64,000 nt of DNA from Elephas maximus indicus (lineage: Eukaryota; Chordata; Mammalia; Proboscidea; Elephantidae), in assembly GCF_024166365.1 (NCBI RefSeq), contig NC_064842.1, forward strand, positions 10,325,001 through 10,389,000, given 5' to 3'. Made by a program: the position numbers and the translations under genes. Shown here one piece after another: positions 61,440 to 64,000 of the stretch (position 1 is its first letter; every line of letters starts with the position of its first letter). The notes below the pieces were generated by a model. That model searched no databases. It worked only from the letters and a program-made list of their open reading frames with translations, and was not told the origin of the DNA.

Positions 61440-62180
61440 GTTGTCATTTTATTTTTTTTGTAATCAGTGGCAAGCTGAATGTCTTAGACCTGAATTTCTA
61501 ACCTCTTGTAAGGAGTGACATCAACTTCCCCAGTGACCAGTCTGTGTCAAAGGCCACACTTCACACAGGCCCTGTCATTCTCAGTGGCCAGGGCCTCTGG
61601 ACAGCTCACATTGCAGGGCAACCCTCAAACGTAATGGGGCACTGGGACACCTTCCTTCCATTGGGGAGACATCTCCCTCTGCCCCTCAGAGTGTGAGGAA
61701 GATTCCTGTTTGAAGGAAGTTTCCAACAACCTTGAGAGTCTTAGAGTAGTTGCCAAGCTTTCTGTCAGTGAGATTTAAAAGCCATTTACTTGTGTTTATT
61801 TTATATTTAATGAGTTGGTTAATGCCAAAGGCAGGCTGATGTCCCGTTTATTTTGGATACTGAACATTTGCACACAATTTCACTTGAAATATAGGGTCAG
61901 GGATATAGGCCATCACAGACCCTTAGAAAGATCTCCTTACAGCAGCGTGTGATTGACATTCTAGGACAGGCCAAAAAAGCCACCTTTGATGGGTGTTTCA
62001 TTCTGGGTGGCAACTCTACACCATAATCCCAGCAGAGAGTTACACACCCAGAGCTGAAGATCTTGAAAAGAACTGTGTAGGAAAGACTCTGGGCTGGCTG
62101 CCTGAAAGTCTTGCTGTCATGGCTAGTTCACAGAAAAGGTTAGAAACTCAGAACCAGGAGATAGAAGCAACAACTTATAC
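61440..62180. other. intergenic sequence, nothing recognised
   Basis: Unique-looking DNA downstream of MTARC1; no gene seen. Confidence 0.4.
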
Positions 62181-62185
62181 ACAAG

Positions 62186-62371
62186 GGAGTCCCTGGGTGG
62201 CATAAATGGTTTACGCACGTTGGTGCTAACCAAAAGGTTGGCGGTTCGAGTCCACTCAGGGGTGCTTCTACTTCAGAAAAATCAGCCACTGAAAACCCTG
62301 TGGAGCACAGTTCTACTCTGACACACATGGGGTTGCCAGGAACCAAAACTGACTGAATGGCAACTGGTATG
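62186..62371 (+). mobile_element. AfroSINE, variant form
   Basis: gggagtccctgggtggcata head, ttggcggttcgagtccactc B box, gacacacatggggttgccag block. Confidence 0.9.
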
Positions 62372-62379
62372 CACACAAG

Positions 62380-62920
62380 AACGGAAGGAAATCAGAATGA
62401 GCCTAACGAAAATTCAGCCCTCGTTCCACAGTGAGAGATACTCCTCCTCACCTTCTACCCTCAGCGATATACGTAAGACGCGGGCTCAGGAGATGAGCTG
62501 TGGGAGGTCTGCTAACTGGGTAAAGACTGTATGGAGACCTCCAAGATGTACTTGACTAGCAAAGTGTGACTTTGCAAATCATCCCTGAGGTATCACCAAC
62601 CGTGACAGCTCAAGTGCCAGGCAGGTGCCCTCAGAACGCCAAGGGTTTGCCAAATCCGTGATGGTGGAGAACAGCTGTATCGGAATCACTTCAAGGCTCT
62701 CAGACCAGAGCTGGGTTGTAGGTCTAATGGGTGGTGGTGGTGCCGTTCCTAACACTGCGTTTCCCCGAAGTATTATTGGGATTCTGAGTCTGCCTGAAGG
62801 GATGCTCCCGTGGGTGACTAAGCCTGAGAGGTCCTGCGCACCTCACTCCTCTGCGAAGACACGGAAGTACCTTGAAGGCTGTGGAGAGCTTTGCAGCAGA
62901 GAAACCCATTTGTCTGTGTT
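62380..62920. other. intergenic sequence, nothing recognised
   Basis: No repeat or coding signature identified. Confidence 0.35.
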
Positions 62921-62927
62921 TTATATA

Positions 62928-63103
62928 AACCGTTGCTGTTGGGTCGATTCCGACTCATGGCGACCCCATGTGTGTCAGAGTAGAATTGTGCTTCGTAGGG
63001 TTTCCGATGGCTGATTTTGGGGGCATAGAGGCACCTGGGGTGCATTGAACCTCCAACCTTTTGATTCGCAGTGGAGCTCATTGTTTGCTCTACCTTGAGA
63101 CTC
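62928..63103 (-). mobile_element. AfroSINE, variant form
   Basis: Complement: gttgggtcgattccgactca, ccatgtgtgtcagagtagaa, gtttgctctaccttgagact. Confidence 0.87.
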
Positions 63104-63109
63104 CGTGTT

Positions 63110-63545
63110 TAATACAGCCCTTTGCCAAATTCTTTGACCACCTTTTGAGACATGTTGCTCTGATTTCTAGGGGAGCTCCAGCCCCAGGGGTGAGCAATCC
63201 TGAGTAGCGGAAATGATGCATTCAGGGGAAGCTGGGAGAAGTTGAAAGCATCTCCGTCCACGTGGAGGAGGCCTCTTGGGTTGCTCGCTCTTGTCTTCCT
63301 CCTCTTCGCTCTGACTGGTGCGGAGGTCTGGGTCTGAGGCTTAAAAGGTTGAAGGAGGCGTGGAGAGAGTGTTGTTGTGAGCTTGAGGGACAAACATCTC
63401 CTCTCTTGGGTCTCATTTTCCAAACCTGCATACACAGGTGGATAGTGTGGGTCGGGTGAGTTGAGAGAACGCAGACTGCCTTTAATCCTGTCCTTACAAC
63501 AGTGTTTCATGGTATAAAAGCTAACCCCCCACCCATCCCCCCCCA
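63110..63545. other. intergenic sequence, nothing recognised
   Basis: A long open frame on the complement (63109-63546) has no recognised similarity and is not called a gene. Confidence 0.35.
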
Positions 63546-63548
63546 TAT

Positions 63549-63755
63549 AAAAAAGCCAAACCTGTTGCCCTTGAGTTGATTCCCACTCATAGAGACCCTA
63601 TAGGACAGAGTAGAACTGCCCCCCAGGGTTTCTAAGGTTGTAATCTTTTACGGAAGCAGACTGCCACATCTATCTCCCATGTGGCTGATGGGTTTGATCT
63701 GCTGACCTTTTGGTTAGCAGCTGAGTGCTTTAACCACTGCACCACCATGGCTCTT
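63549..63755 (-). mobile_element. AfroSINE, long form
   Basis: Complement: gccaaacctgttgcccttga, gcagactgccacatctatct, actgcaccaccatggctctt. Confidence 0.9.
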
Positions 63756-64000
63756 TCATAAGTGCTCCAGAACACTTCATACACCAGGGAGGGCACCATC
63801 TTTCAGTCTGCAAGCCTTACCTCTGTAACTCCATTGTAACTCTTCTCAGCTAGAGTTGCCCCCACGTCATAAAGCAGAATTAACCCAGGCATTCTATTGC
63901 CCAGACCATCAGACCATATGTGTGTATGTATGCACTTTACATTATGACCTCATGTCAGCTAGAACAGGCACTGTTTGTTTCTACCACTTTCTTAAAAACA

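Noticed and set aside
63109-63546. 145-codon minus-strand frame at the right edge
   Set aside because: No recognisable similarity and no promoter or splice context seen; length is within chance for this window.

Overview
This is mammalian nuclear DNA, almost certainly from an afrotherian and most likely a proboscidean or close paenungulate. The case rests on two lineage-typical repeats. About 75 copies of a tRNA-derived SINE run on both strands (AfroSINE type: head near gccctggtggc, B box near cggcagttcgaa, tail near gtcggaatcgactcgacgg). There are also several pieces of a BovB/RTE-clade LINE, which is known from Afrotheria. Species assignment is inference from repeat content.

Only two protein-coding genes are recognised, both on the + strand and in tandem: the 3' part of MTARC2 (coding exons 4-7, 1689-21072; earlier exons lie left of the window) and a complete MTARC1 (seven coding exons, 26366-58015, 336 aa). 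Both encode mitochondrial amidoxime-reducing components, molybdenum-cofactor enzymes of the outer mitochondrial membrane that take electrons from CYB5R3 through CYB5B to reduce N-hydroxylated compounds. Exons 4-7 of the two genes have identical coding lengths (141, 62, 72, 127 nt) and identical intron phases, as expected for a tandem duplication. The MTARC2-MTARC1 order matches human chromosome 1q41.

Layout: 1-21072, MTARC2 introns 3-6 and exons 4-7, including an L1 at 7830-10915 that carries two solo LTRs and a three-level nested insertion at 12655-14375. 21073-25780, intergenic. 25780-26700, CpG-rich MTARC1 promoter and exon 1. 26638-57888, MTARC1 introns loaded with SINEs, an ERV-type LTR (31900-32550), a degenerate BovB/RTE LINE with reverse-transcriptase remnants (42805-44192), a 58-bp minisatellite grown out of an L2 (46375-46780) and a 34-bp minisatellite (50350-51262). 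57889-59920, last exon and 3' UTR with three SINE insertions. 59920-64000, intergenic repeats.

Three SINE forms are distinguished below: short (~155 bp), long (~200 bp, with a gatgtggcagtctgcttc block) and variant (~200 bp, head gagtccctgggtggc, block gacacacatggggt). A fourth, tRNA-Gly-headed family occurs twice. SINE tails resemble the 3' end of the BovB/RTE LINE present in the same window, which fits mobilisation by that LINE. No RNA gene, CRISPR array or novel protein system was found. Boundaries of repeats were set by eye and may be off by several bases.
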